DNA of 64,000 bases, from positions 500,935,001 to 500,999,000 of the forward strand of contig CM057453.1 in assembly GCA_016271365.2 (NCBI GenBank), read 5' to 3'. Of the stretch, positions 9,486-19,052 are shown in pieces (positions within the stretch are counted from its first letter, which is position 1; every line of letters starts with the position of its first letter). A program made the position numbers and the translations under genes. This DNA comes from Neoceratodus forsteri. Lineage: Eukaryota > Chordata > Ceratodontiformes > Ceratodontidae. The notes below the pieces were generated by a model. That model ran no database searches and was not told the origin of the DNA. It saw only the letters and a list, made by a program, of their open reading frames with translations.

Positions 9486-12400
9486 TCATTTAACAGAAAA
9501 TAAGGCATCACAATGTTTCCACAATAGTGCAGCTTGAAAACTAGGGTAAACTAAAAAATCATTTTTCTTAACAGAACATAAAGCTGTGCGAATATTGCAA
9601 AGAACCTCACTTGTAAGAATAGTTTTTTGGTGTAAAACTAATAAACATCTTGCTTGCCATATATGATATCGAACAATAGCAAAAATCATATACAAAGTAT
9701 CTTCATGGTATCTTTCATTGAGCAGATCATTGGTGCAAAACATAATATGTTCATAAGAAATGGTGGAGAGCAAAGGCTCTGACCAATCAACAGCTAAAGT
9801 AGACCAAATTTCTAAGGAAAACAGACATTCAGAAAACAGATGTTGTTGGGTTTCAAAAATATGGAGACAAGAAGCTCTAGGGCAATACCTCAAATCCAAA
9901 GCTTTGTGTTTATGGTTATTATTAACCCCTAGTCTGTCATAGTTACATAACCAAATCATGTCCCATAAATAGGGTGGCAACCTCGGATTTTGAAGTTGAT
10001 GGAGTACCCAAGGGAGACGTTTAGGGGGGCAGAAAGGAAAAACAACTTCTTCCTGGGCCTCCATCCTTCAAAGTCTATAATATATCACTAACCTAGATAA
10101 GATACAGAAGTCCTGAGGGAGAAGGCTCCAGGTTAAAGCCAGCTTAAAGCTTTCTTTCCCATAGGCAGGGATTACTTGGAATTTAGTAATAACACCCTTA
10201 TAATGAGCATTCCAATTATCCAAACAAAACGAAAACCACGCCAAAAAATAGGGTTTCCAAAAGGTATCCCCAGGTTTTAAAGCTTTTCCATAATTGTAAT
10301 TGAAAAAAAGGCTGTAAAAAAAAGCAACAGGGTGGATCATGTTGATACCACCTTTTTATAGGCTCGTACGTAAACCCTTTAATGGGGGTTTAATCTAGAT
10401 CCCCAAAAACCCTTAAAAAAGATTCCATTTAATTTAGTAAACAAAGAGATAGGCGGCGGAAACACATAGCTAAGATATAAAAAATTCGGGGTAACCAAAG
10501 TTTTAAGTAGCACAATTCTTTTCTTCTTTCCAATTAAATGGCGTTTCCAACTATTAATCAAATTGTCAGCTTTCTGTAAAGCGATGTTCCAATTGTGCAC
10601 TTGCATGTTCTCACCTCCAAAAAAAATTCCTAAATATGGAAAGGCTTCTAATGTAACAGAAACTCCGGCATAAAGGCCTGTGCTGGGAAGAGAGTCATGC
10701 TTTAGTGGCACACATATACTTTTCTTCAGGTTTATTTTTGAACCAGAAACTGGGGAGAAAGTTTGAAGGACCTGAACAATAGCCTCCTGATTTGTCAAAT
10801 AATCAACAGCCAAAATTAAATCATCAGCATAGGCTAACGTTTTGATTGGCGGAGAGGAAGGGGTACAGAGTAATCCAATAATATGGGGACAAAGAAAAAT
10901 AGTTCTCAAAAGAGTATCAATGTAAAAATTATACAGTAGGGGACTTAGCGGTCATCCCTGTCGGACACCACAGGCTAGAGAAATGGGACGTCCTACCCAA
11001 CCACTGACGTTGGGTCGTATCACAACATCTTTATATAACAGGCGGATCCAGGAAAGAAAACGTACTGGAAACCCAAAAGCTGTCAACACCTGAAATAGGT
11101 AGTCATGAGAAACTTTATCAAAAGTTTTTCTTGGTCCAAGCTTAATATCCACCCAGAGATAGCTTTTTTATCTCCTAAAGCGAATATTTCACGTAATAAA
11201 ATAAGACTGTCATAAGGATATCTTCCTGGGATACCACAGGTTTGTGTAGAACTTATCATATGGGATGCTAAATTAAGCATTCTGGATAGTAAAACTTTGG
11301 CAAGAATCTTGTAATCAACGTTTAACAGACTAATGGGTCTCCAGTTATTAATATCAGAGGGATCCCCTTTCTTTTTGAAAAGTAGAATTAGTAAGGCTTC
11401 TTTCATTGAGGTGGCCAAAGTATCACAGCGTAACATTTCATTATATACTAGAGTTAACACAGGGACAAGATCTGTGGAAAAGGTTTTGTAAAAATGTGAA
11501 GTCAACCCGTCTGACCCCGGGGCAGAATGTGGACTTAAACTATTAATAGCTGACAATACTTCTTGTTCACTAATATTGGAAGACAACTTGTCTTGATCAG
11601 AATCGGAAAGCTGGGGTAATGTCAATAAATTAAGAAAAGTTTCGGCATTAGCCAGGTCAGCTTTGGTACCAAACATATTAAAGATGTGATTCTCTACATG
11701 TTTAAGCAGTCCTTCAGGTATCGTAATTAATTCCCCCGACTGGGATAGGAAAGAGGAAACTAGTTTAGTGTCAATTCTATCTTTGCAGGCTCTAAAAGAA
11801 TCCAAACAACCTTTAGTGACTCGAGTGCCAAAGTGAGCTTCCTGACCTAAAGAGTCAGCTCGATTATACTGGAACAATCTCATTTGAGCACTGATCTCAC
11901 TAATTTACGAGCTAAAATCATGAGTAGTAGAGCTAGCCAAAGAAATTAAATGCTGTAGTTGATGCCTTAAGGCTAAGTAAGTCAAATATCTGGTGTTCTG
12001 TTTATCAGCCGTTTTTTTTTGAAAAAGCTTTTTCCAACTCTGTTTAGAGGCCTCCCACCAGTCCATCCCAGTATCATAAAATTCAGCCACAGACAAACAA
12101 GCTAGAAACTCCTTACGCCAAAGTTTGAGAAAAAAAGAATCATTTAGTAAAGAGTCATTGAGGCGCCAACCAGCTTTCCTACACCTCGGGGCAGAGGCCC
12201 AAGAAAAAGAGGCGCATAAAGCAACATGGTCTGAAAATTCTATCCCCACAGTTTTACAAGAAAGTAAAATCAAAACCTTAGATAAAAAAATGAAATCAAT
12301 CCTAGTATGCAAAGCCCCCTTGAAGAATGTAAACCCACCAGAATTGTGGAAATGCCTATATGCATCCACAAGCCTAGCCGTGGAAACTATAGTATTTAAG

Positions 12401-12890
12401 GCTATAGAATCACAAAAAAGCTTAGAGGTCTGAAGGCCTCGATCAGATTGATGTAAGCCACAATTGAAGTCACCAACCCATAAAAGTAGTCTGGATGTGA
12501 AAAGGTAGGGCTTAATCAGATGAAAAAGTGAAACCCTCTGAGCTTTAGTTTGGGGGGCGTAAATCCCTATCAACCGAAACCTCTCAGATTTGTAGGAAAA
12601 GTCCAATAACAAGGCTCTGCCAGGGGAAATATCTACTAGTCTGGATACCCGAAATTCAGAACTGGAAAATAATATCCCAATGCCGTCACAAGTGTCTGGT
12701 CCAATAGACCAAAATGAGGTCCAGCAGTCCATGCCTTAGAGGCCTGGAATAGTTCCCATGGGTTTTAATCTGGTATCGACTAAGCAGAAAATATCACAGT
12801 TGAGGTCTGAAAGGTTAAAAATCCACCCAGCTTTTTTCCTTTAATACTATTCACATTCAAAGAACAGATATTTAGGAAGACATAGTTAAG
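9486..12890 (-). pseudogene. LINE B ORF2 (APE endonuclease, reverse transcriptase, C-terminal zinc finger), lightly broken
   Basis: The endonuclease starts with ICSLNVNSIKG (about 12870), then LIGIYAPQTK, WVGDFNCGLHQSDRG, TRIDFIF and FSDHVALC, i.e. the Asn, Asp-Asn, and Ser-Asp-His catalytic blocks are all present. The RT shows SAPGSDGLTSHFYKTF, NNWRPISLLNVDYKILAKVL, GIPGRYPYDSL, a motif A region near 11150 degraded to PRKTFDKVSHDYL, and LAYADDLIL (Y-A-D-D at 10831-10820). The C terminus has a Cys/His cluster (C-P-R-A-S-C...H...C, about 9890-9830). Frameshifts and stops occur near 12740, 11900, 11090 and 10370. The protein would nick the V-SINE target and prime reverse transcription there. 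Confidence 0.8.
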
Positions 12891-12918
12891 AGGTGGATGG
12901 AGATTTACCTCTCCGCCG

Positions 12919-15091
12919 TTACCTAATACGCTTGGCTATTGGGTCAGTGTCAGCCCCGTCAGCCCCTTCAGGGAAGGAAAGAAGAGAGGAGGTATCAGTA
13001 TCTTCCCCCCAAGAGTCTTTGTCAGAAAAATCAGTGGCTAAAATTGCAAATTTGTTAGGGGTTTGCCAGGTACGAGAAGTGGTATCCTTACTACGACTAG
13101 CCACAGCAAGACCCTTCCTAGTTCGCTTGTGAGTAACAGTAGTAAAACTAGGAACTTTACTTCCAAACTGATATGGGGGAGGCATAGCATTATCTGTTAC
13201 AGTAGTATTGGCAACAGGAGGAGGGACAGTAGAGCATAAGAGATACTCCTTGTAAAGGAGTTTGGGAATCTAAAGCAGGGACTGTAGGAGGATTGTCAGA
13301 AGTAACTACCGGTAAGGGAGACAATGTCTAAGGTAGAAGAGGCTAATTTATGAGCATGTAATTGTTGAGCGACAGATAATAAGACCCGTCATGGGAAGGG
13401 CAATCGTCCCAATTATGAGAGGCACAGGCATCGGCCATAAGCATGGCCATTCCCTCACACAAGTTACATTTAAAGGAATTGGAGCATTTAGCAGAAGTAT
13501 GACCATATTCAAAACAGTGACTGCATTTAAGAGTGTCAAAGCTGAACTCAAGTGAGTGCATGCACCACACTTAAAACAGGACTTAAGCTGCCCAGCATAA
13601 AAAGAACCTTGTCTTTACCAAAAAAAAAAAAAAATTTGGCAAATGTTTTGGGCCAGTATTAGTAGGAAAGAGTTTAACCCTCACCTCCAACTACCATCCC
13701 AGATTTGTTCAGTGTCAAGGTTAGGGACAGGCGGTTCAGAACCTCCACTGCTTGTTCAACCAAATAAAAATGTCTTCAATGTTGACACCTTCATTCTTAA
13801 AACAACAGTAATATACATATAGCTGGCTTAGTAAGGGAATGGCTTGAAAAGGGGACCAGACAGGTGTAGATTGTAGTTTTTCATATTGGGCCCAAAACCT
13901 ATCAAGCCCAGACATTTGCTTGAATCTAATATCAAAATTCGAATTACCAATATTAATTAAAGCAAAAATCTCTGAAGAAAAAAACTTCATCGACCCTTTA
14001 AGAAGGGATTTGGCAATATACAAACGGTCAGGGGGAAGTTCTAAACCACCCTTATAAAGTAGTCTAACTGCATTTCTTCTCGGTGCAGGCTCACCTTTGG
14101 AGGAAAATAAATCAGCAAGTTTAAAATTAGTACCATGAGATACATTAGCAGTAGCATGCAAAATAGGTCCTGAAGAAACAGTTTTAGTCCCTTCCAAAGC
14201 AGAAGCTACTTTAGAATCAGTGGGTTTAGCACAAGTACTGGAGGAAACAGTAGTAGTTTGAGGAAAAGACATACCCCGGGGTACGTTGGAGCTCATACAG
14301 TCCTTAGCAGTAGATTTTTTAAGCATATTTAAGTATATGGGATCTTGGGAATCTGGGGTCCAAACCCCTCCAACACCCTTCTCCCATCCTGCATTTTGTA
14401 GTGCTTTATCTGGAGACCAGTCTGTGTGGGTATCCTGGCTGGGTTTAGCTTTTTTGTGGAAAAAGTAACTTCCACGTTTAGACCAGCCAGGTTCTTGAGT
14501 GGCAGAGAAGAAAAATACCGAGGGTTGTTTAGAGGCAGGTACAGATTCAGCAGGTTTATGAGAGTCACTTACAACTGGGGAGACATCGCTAGGCGAAGCA
14601 GTAGCAAGTGGTTCACTAACTTGTTGCGGCAGGTCGGCTGCAGGAACGGGCTGGAGACTGTCGGCAATAGTGGTCTTCGGATTCACCAACGCGGAAGAGA
14701 CTGAGGCAAAATCCGCCCGTAGGACATCAACTGGGGGCTTTCCAGAGTCAGCGTCGCAGGAAAGAGGGCTGAGAATAGGCGTCCGGGATGATGCCTGCGC
14801 AGAAGACGCTATCGCACTGTCAAGGAGCTGCAATTGCAGGACTAACGCCAGTCGCTTCTCCTGAAGGCTGGAAACAGGAGAAGGAGCCCCAGCCTGAACA
14901 GGTACTGCAGAAATTTCTTCACCAGGCATAACATGTAAAACGGAGTCCGATTCCAGTATAGTCGTGCTGCTTGTAGCAGCAACATCCAAACGTTCTTCTG
15001 AGGCCTCTAGTGAAGGTAGCACAGAGGAGGAGGCCCACTCCCCTGAGCTAGTAGCGTCCATCTCTTCCAGGGGATCATGCGAACTGGCCAT
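12919..15091 (-). pseudogene. LINE B ORF1 (gag-like, zinc-knuckle), mostly open
   Basis: The true start is ATG at 15091-15089 (MASSHDPLEEMDATSS). An earlier in-frame start at 15166 lies in the V-SINE tail and is an artefact of the insertion point. The frame is open for 451 codons to 13736: a Ser/Ala/Pro-rich N-terminal half, then the block shared with LINE A (RNAVRLLYKGGLELPPDRLY, SSEIFALINIGNSNFDIRFK). After a stop, zinc knuckles follow in the next open segment (CSHCFEYGHTSAKC and CNLCEGMAM, 13525-13440). The C-terminal part (NKFAILATDFSDKDSW, about 13050) parallels LINE A NQYAVLQDQDW. The role is binding of LINE RNA. Confidence 0.7.
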
Positions 15092-15123
15092 CTTGCAGCA
15101 AGCGCAAAGGCTCCACCTACACA

Positions 15124-15171
15124 GAGTAGGGGAATTTCCCCGGTGTTCTGGCCAAATTCCCCCCATTCACT
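15124..15171 (+). mobile_element. V-SINE, middle part, with target copy T3
   Basis: The V-SINE resumes at GAGTAGGGGAATTTCCCC and continues CCGGTGTTCTGGCCAAATT, which is the segment that follows GAGTAGGGG in V-SINE consensus sequences. T3 (15124-15137) is therefore the original, uninterrupted context of the LINE target site. The SINE is cut again at 15172 by LINE D. Confidence 0.8.
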
Positions 15172-15188
15172 AAAAATACCACCAACAG
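15172..15188 (+). repeat. Target-site duplication of LINE D, left copy
   Basis: AAAAATACCACCAACAG, repeated exactly at 17843-17859. Confidence 0.85.
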
Positions 15189-17330
15189 CACCTACCAGGT
15201 AACTATAGGCCCATAGCCTTAATGAATCAAGACATTAAGATACTTACAAAAATTTTGGCTAATAGGGTCTTGAAGGTTGCTCCTTTATTGATTAGTCAAG
15301 AACAAGTCGGGTTTATGCCGGGAAGGGGGGCTCAGGATGCATTAAGGAAACTCCATCATATTCTAGAGAGAGCGGCTGTTTCAAAGTCCGCTATGGCTTT
15401 AATTGCATTAGATGCCATAAGTATGCTCGACCGGTTTCCACCAATTTCTATTTCTTACAATGGAGAAATGGGGTTCCTAAGGGAGTTTCTGGAGGCCTTA
15501 GAAATTTGTACAAGCCCTACAGCCCGAATCTTATGCAATGGTTATCTCTAAGGAGTTTTTTCTTAAGAATGGAACAAGGCAGGGCTGCCTTGTCACCAAT
15601 TTTATTTAACATCTACCTGGAACCTTTGCTAAGATTCTTAGTGATGGATCCAAGAGTTCAGGGATTGAAGTTTTGGGGTTAGAGCTTAAGCTATCGGTAT
15701 TTGCCGATGACATCTTCTCAACCAATCCATCCGAAAGCTTTCAAAGGGCACTGGAAATTATTGGGAACTTCTCGAGGTGTCTAATTACAAATTAAACTTG
15801 TCTAAAACTCAGGTTCTCCCACTCACAGTTCACACTCATAGGCGGATTTGAACATTTCCAGCTTAACTGGGCCCCGGATAAAATTAAGTATCTGGGGATC
15901 TGGATTTTGGCTAGGTCCGAGAGGGGTGGATGAGAATGTGGTCAGTATTGTCTAAAATTAAACAAGATATTGAAAGGTGGAGGAAGCTTCCTCTAAACTT
16001 CACTGCCAGAATGGGACTAATCAAAATGAACCTCCTGCCTCGATTGCTGTACCCGATCTGTCTCTCTCCTATAGTATCCCGAAGGTAAGTTTACTAATAT
16101 CCAAAGGATTATTTCAGAATTTCTATGGGACTCTAAACCTTCTAGGAGGAAACATGCTGTTTCGCCTCCCTCACCAGAAGGTGGCATGAAGGTCCCTGAT
16201 TTAATGTTATATTATGTTGCAGGGCAATTAGGGTGCATGGGCTGGGTCAGGCAATGTGGAAACGAGGCATACACCCCAACATGGCTGCGAATTGAACAAC
16301 TTGTCCTGGAGGATTTAAAACTTTCCCAACTGCTCTATTATATGTAAACCGGAGACATTGCGGGTATAAGAAAGCAATCTCCGATATATAAATCAGTTAA
16401 GTCGTGGTGGGGTGGTTATCTCCACGGCAAAGAGCACAAGAGGGCTGGGGACATCACAGTGGAAATCCTAATTTTCGCTTGGGAAATCGGGTGCTGAGAG
16501 GTCAATGGCATCATTGCTATCGATTCCAAAGTGGCAGACTTACAGCCAGGACGGGTGCTCCTGCCAATACAATCTCAGGAATGGGACTTCTTTAAAAAGA
16601 TTCAGATTACTAAGCTGCTACAAAAGTTCATGCAGAACGAGTAAGTGGGGGAAAATAAGGTGTTTACGTGATCACTTATGAATTGATCTTTGCAACATCC
16701 CCTGTCTAAAGTGTATAAGGTCCTGTTAGACTATGTTTGCATAGACCCCGAAAGTAGGGTTACATATTGGGACAGAGCATTATCCCCGAGACCTGACTGG
16801 ATAGAAGTGTGGAAACACACGAAATATCTGCCTATACCAAGTATACACTATGCAATTCTTTATCTGTTCAAATATCTACTACACCTGCTAAGTTGTGTTC
16901 TCTAGAAAACCCAGACAGACAGATCGGTGCTTTTGTTGTGGCATGGAGTCAGGAGACCTACTACATGTACTGTAATGTGTTTCTAATTCAGCCACTTTGG
17001 GCTCAAATCAAAGCAGAAATGGACCCAATATTAAATTATTCGAGTACATTAGCCCTGAGATATGTATACTGGGGACATGGGTAGGATACCGACGAGCCTA
17101 GCTAAGGGTCACGTGTCCCTTATATCAGGCCGGTTAAAGCTTTTGTTCTAAGACACTGGAAAGAGGACAAAACCTATAGTTATGACCAATGGCTGGGGAC
17201 CTCCTACAGATCTTGGAGAGACTTAAGCAACATATGCAGGTGGAAGGGAAAAATAAATTATTTGACAGTAAATGGGGGGCTTTAGAGGCAGTGTACTCAT
17301 CACAGGTGAAAGGTCCCCGGGTTTGGATCT
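15189..17330 (+). pseudogene. LINE D ORF2 remnant (reverse transcriptase to C terminus)
   Basis: Recognisable segments in order: NYRPIALMNQDIKILTKILA and QEQVGFMPGRGAQDALR (RT fingers, 15200-15350), a damaged motif A (ALDAISMLDRF, where an Asp-Ala-x-x-Ala-Phe-Asp block is expected), LSVFADDIFS (F-A-D-D, 15700-15711), KYLGIW (about 15890), then the connection and C-terminal region. The sequence has many frameshifts and stops. It belongs to the L1 clade and resembles LINE C more than LINEs A and B (GFMPGR versus GFVTGR at the same place). Confidence 0.75.
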
Positions 17331-17842
17331 GTCTGTCTGAAGAGGAGTAATTGGCTGAATTTATAGGACAAAGTTTGAGGGGTTCATTATTGAATGCAAT
17401 TTTGTGACTAGTACTAGAAATTTTCTATATCTGCTTTTACATAACTCTCATATAATATTGGATGTCTAAGTAATAAGATAGGTTCTGTTTGGCTGGGCAT
17501 ACGGGATTCTCTCTCTTTCCTAGGGACACAGTTACTCAGAATGTCCGGAAGATGTGCACTTTGGGAATATAGTAGCAGTTAGATATTATAATCCGGACTA
17601 TGGCTAAAACCAAGCAACTTCCGAACCTGTATAATGGATTTGAAGATACCTGAATGTAGAATGGAGTATTCAGTTCGGGGGACATTCAAATGTAACTGTG
17701 ATTGTATATAGTTGGGGGGGTGTACATAGTTTCCACATCCAGTTTAGGGATGTGGGCCCGGGGGTGTATCCTGGGATGTATATGTGTCTGTCATCGTGTT
17801 GGAAATAATGACAAAATTTCAATAAAGAAGGTTATAAAAAAA
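15189..17842 (+). mobile_element. LINE D: 5'-truncated L1-like LINE
   Basis: The fragment starts inside the reverse transcriptase and ends with AATAAAG plus a short poly(A) run at 17836-17847 that blends with the target. It is flanked by a perfect 17-bp duplication. 5' truncation, poly(A) and a long duplication are the classic signature of L1-type target-primed reverse transcription. It differs from the poly(A)-less, site-specific LINEs A and B next to it. Confidence 0.8.
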
Positions 17843-17859
17843 AAAAATACCACCAACAG
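17843..17859 (+). repeat. Target-site duplication of LINE D, right copy
   Basis: AAAAATACCACCAACAG, identical to 15172-15188; the leading A residues merge with the poly(A) tail. Confidence 0.85.
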
Positions 17860-17989
17860 CTTAGTCTAGTTCTGTAAGTCAGTTTGCATCTGTACAAATA
17901 TTCCCCTTCCCTTGCCCCCTAGTCGCACCTGGAAATGAGCCGTGGCTCAGTGTGCCTCTCCCGGTCACAAACTTTCAAATAAATAAAAC
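17860..17989 (+). mobile_element. V-SINE, 3' tail
   Basis: This continues the V-SINE after LINE D and ends in an A/T-rich simple tail (CAAATAAATAAAAC). It is followed by AGCATGTA at 17990-17997, the partner of 2869-2876. Joined with the two upstream parts the SINE would be roughly 420 bp, a normal V-SINE size. Confidence 0.6.
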
Positions 17990-17997
17990 AGCATGTA
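17990..17997 (+). repeat. Target-site duplication of the V-SINE, right copy
   Basis: AGCATGTA, matching 2869-2876. Confidence 0.55.
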
Positions 17998-18129
17998 AAT
18001 ACTGTGAATATAGGGGTCAGTACTTGTAGCTGTGGGTAGAGTTGTGAGTTCATATATTTACTTTAAAAGACAACTAAATATGTCTGTATGTAATTAAAAA
18101 AGACAAGAACACTTAATTTTTTAACTGAT

Positions 18130-18135
18130 TTTATT
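18130..18135 (-). promoter_or_regulatory. Polyadenylation signal downstream of the 18246-18572 candidate exon
   Basis: AATAAA on the minus strand, 111 bases past the stop codon at 18246. Confidence 0.35.
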
Positions 18136-18245
18136 ACATACTTTTTTAAATTTAGTAGGCATTATAACTGTATCCAGATGAAGTGCTCACAAAATGTTAA
18201 TGTATTTTTAGTTTTGCCTGCAAGCTACTGAACTACAATAAAATA

Positions 18246-18572
18246 CTAAAGATAAACATCAGTGAGTGGACCTACTTTCTCCACAGTGTTGGGATAAATC
18301 GTAGGAAAGTACAGAACTTGGTTCCAAAGGGAGACCAACGCATAGCTGTAGAAGATGCAGCAGACTACGAAGTTAGAGTACAAGCTATGCTGAAAGTCTG
18401 GGATGTAGTAAGAAGCTGAATTCACAAAGGGATGTATACCAGTCAGTACAGAGACACAAATGAAAAGTCCATCCAGGTCTGAGAGCATGACTTCAGTCAA
18501 ACTCTGCATCAAGCTCACTATCAGCCACCACCATTCAAGTGGGGCTAGCATTCTTCTGCCCACAGTCTGATG
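18246..18572 (-). CDS. Candidate 3'-terminal exon of an unidentified multi-pass membrane protein
   Basis: On the minus strand a strong acceptor (pyrimidine-rich CTCCTCTCATTGTC...TTTGTAG ending at 18573) is followed directly by an open frame of 108 codons to a TAG at 18246. The TAG of the acceptor is itself the in-frame stop upstream, so the frame opens exactly at the splice site. The peptide is rich in hydrophobic and aromatic residues with at least three likely membrane segments (LEWWWLIVSLMQSL, LDGLFICVSVLTGI, NFVVCCIFYSYALVSLW), linked by polar loops such as PFVNSASYYIPDFQHSLY, and ends VEKVGPLTDVYL. An AATAAA lies 111 bases downstream. I do not recognise the family. No upstream exon was identified on this strand; they would lie beyond LINE C. 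A processed or decayed copy is possible, but no internal stop is present. Confidence 0.4.
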   Translation of the reverse strand, partial: HQTVGRRMLAPLEWWWLIVSLMQSLTEVMLSDLDGLFICVSVLTGIHPFVNSASYYIPDFQHSLYSNFVVCCIFYSYALVSLWNQVLYFPTIYPNTVEKVGPLTDVYL

Positions 18573-18662
18573 CTACAAAGACTTGACAATGAGAGGAGTC
18601 TGTGTTTTAAGGCATCCGAGATTGCATTTTGCCCAGTCAGTGTTCTCCATTCATTATTTTAG

Positions 18663-18806
18663 CGCAGTGGACCACTACCCTATATTTTTTTTTTAACCAC
18701 CGCCCTATATTTTTAACCACCGCCCTATATTTTTTAACCACCGCCCTATATTTTTTACCACTACCCTATATTATTTTTACCACCTCCCTATACTTGTAGC
18801 CATCAG
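18663..18806 (+). repeat. Minisatellite, about 22-24 bp unit, six copies
   Basis: Imperfect repeats of a unit like CCACCGCCCTATATTTTTTA. It ends at the poly(A) end of LINE C. Confidence 0.75.
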
Positions 18807-19052
18807 CCTAATTTTTTTTTTTTAAATTCAAAGTTTATTAATTTTACACATCCAAGCACGTACAAACCAGTCAATGCCAATTCCATTATACACAAAAATT
18901 GGGCCCAACCTAGTCTATACAAAGTTCAACTAACTAAATACCACCCCCACCCTCTCCCAACCCCACCACCCGAGTGTGCAGTTATTATATTTGTAAGGAG
19001 AAGGAACAGCTCCTACTAGAGAGGACTGAAACCTTAACCAGTCAACATGTAC

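Larger units (their letters stand above)
9408..15123 (-). mobile_element. LINE B: near full-length Tx1-like LINE at the same V-SINE target site
   Basis: About 5.7 kb on the minus strand, head-to-tail with LINE A. The 5' end (TGTGTAGGTGGAGCC) abuts T3, and the 3' end (CAATAAA with a T-rich tract before it and no poly(A)) abuts T2. ORF1 runs from 15091 and ORF2 from about 12890 to 9486. It is less decayed than LINE A: a 451-codon stretch of ORF1 and long ORF2 stretches remain open. The two LINEs share architecture and ORF1 sequence blocks but are clearly diverged, so they are separate insertions and not one duplicated copy. Confidence 0.8.

Noticed and set aside
3123..15123. LINE A and LINE B as one duplicated segment
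   Set aside because: They differ throughout in sequence and length and share only architecture and scattered protein blocks.
15092..15166. Start of LINE B ORF1 at 15166
   Set aside because: The first 25 codons lie in the V-SINE tail and T3; the element begins at 15123 and its own ATG is at 15091.
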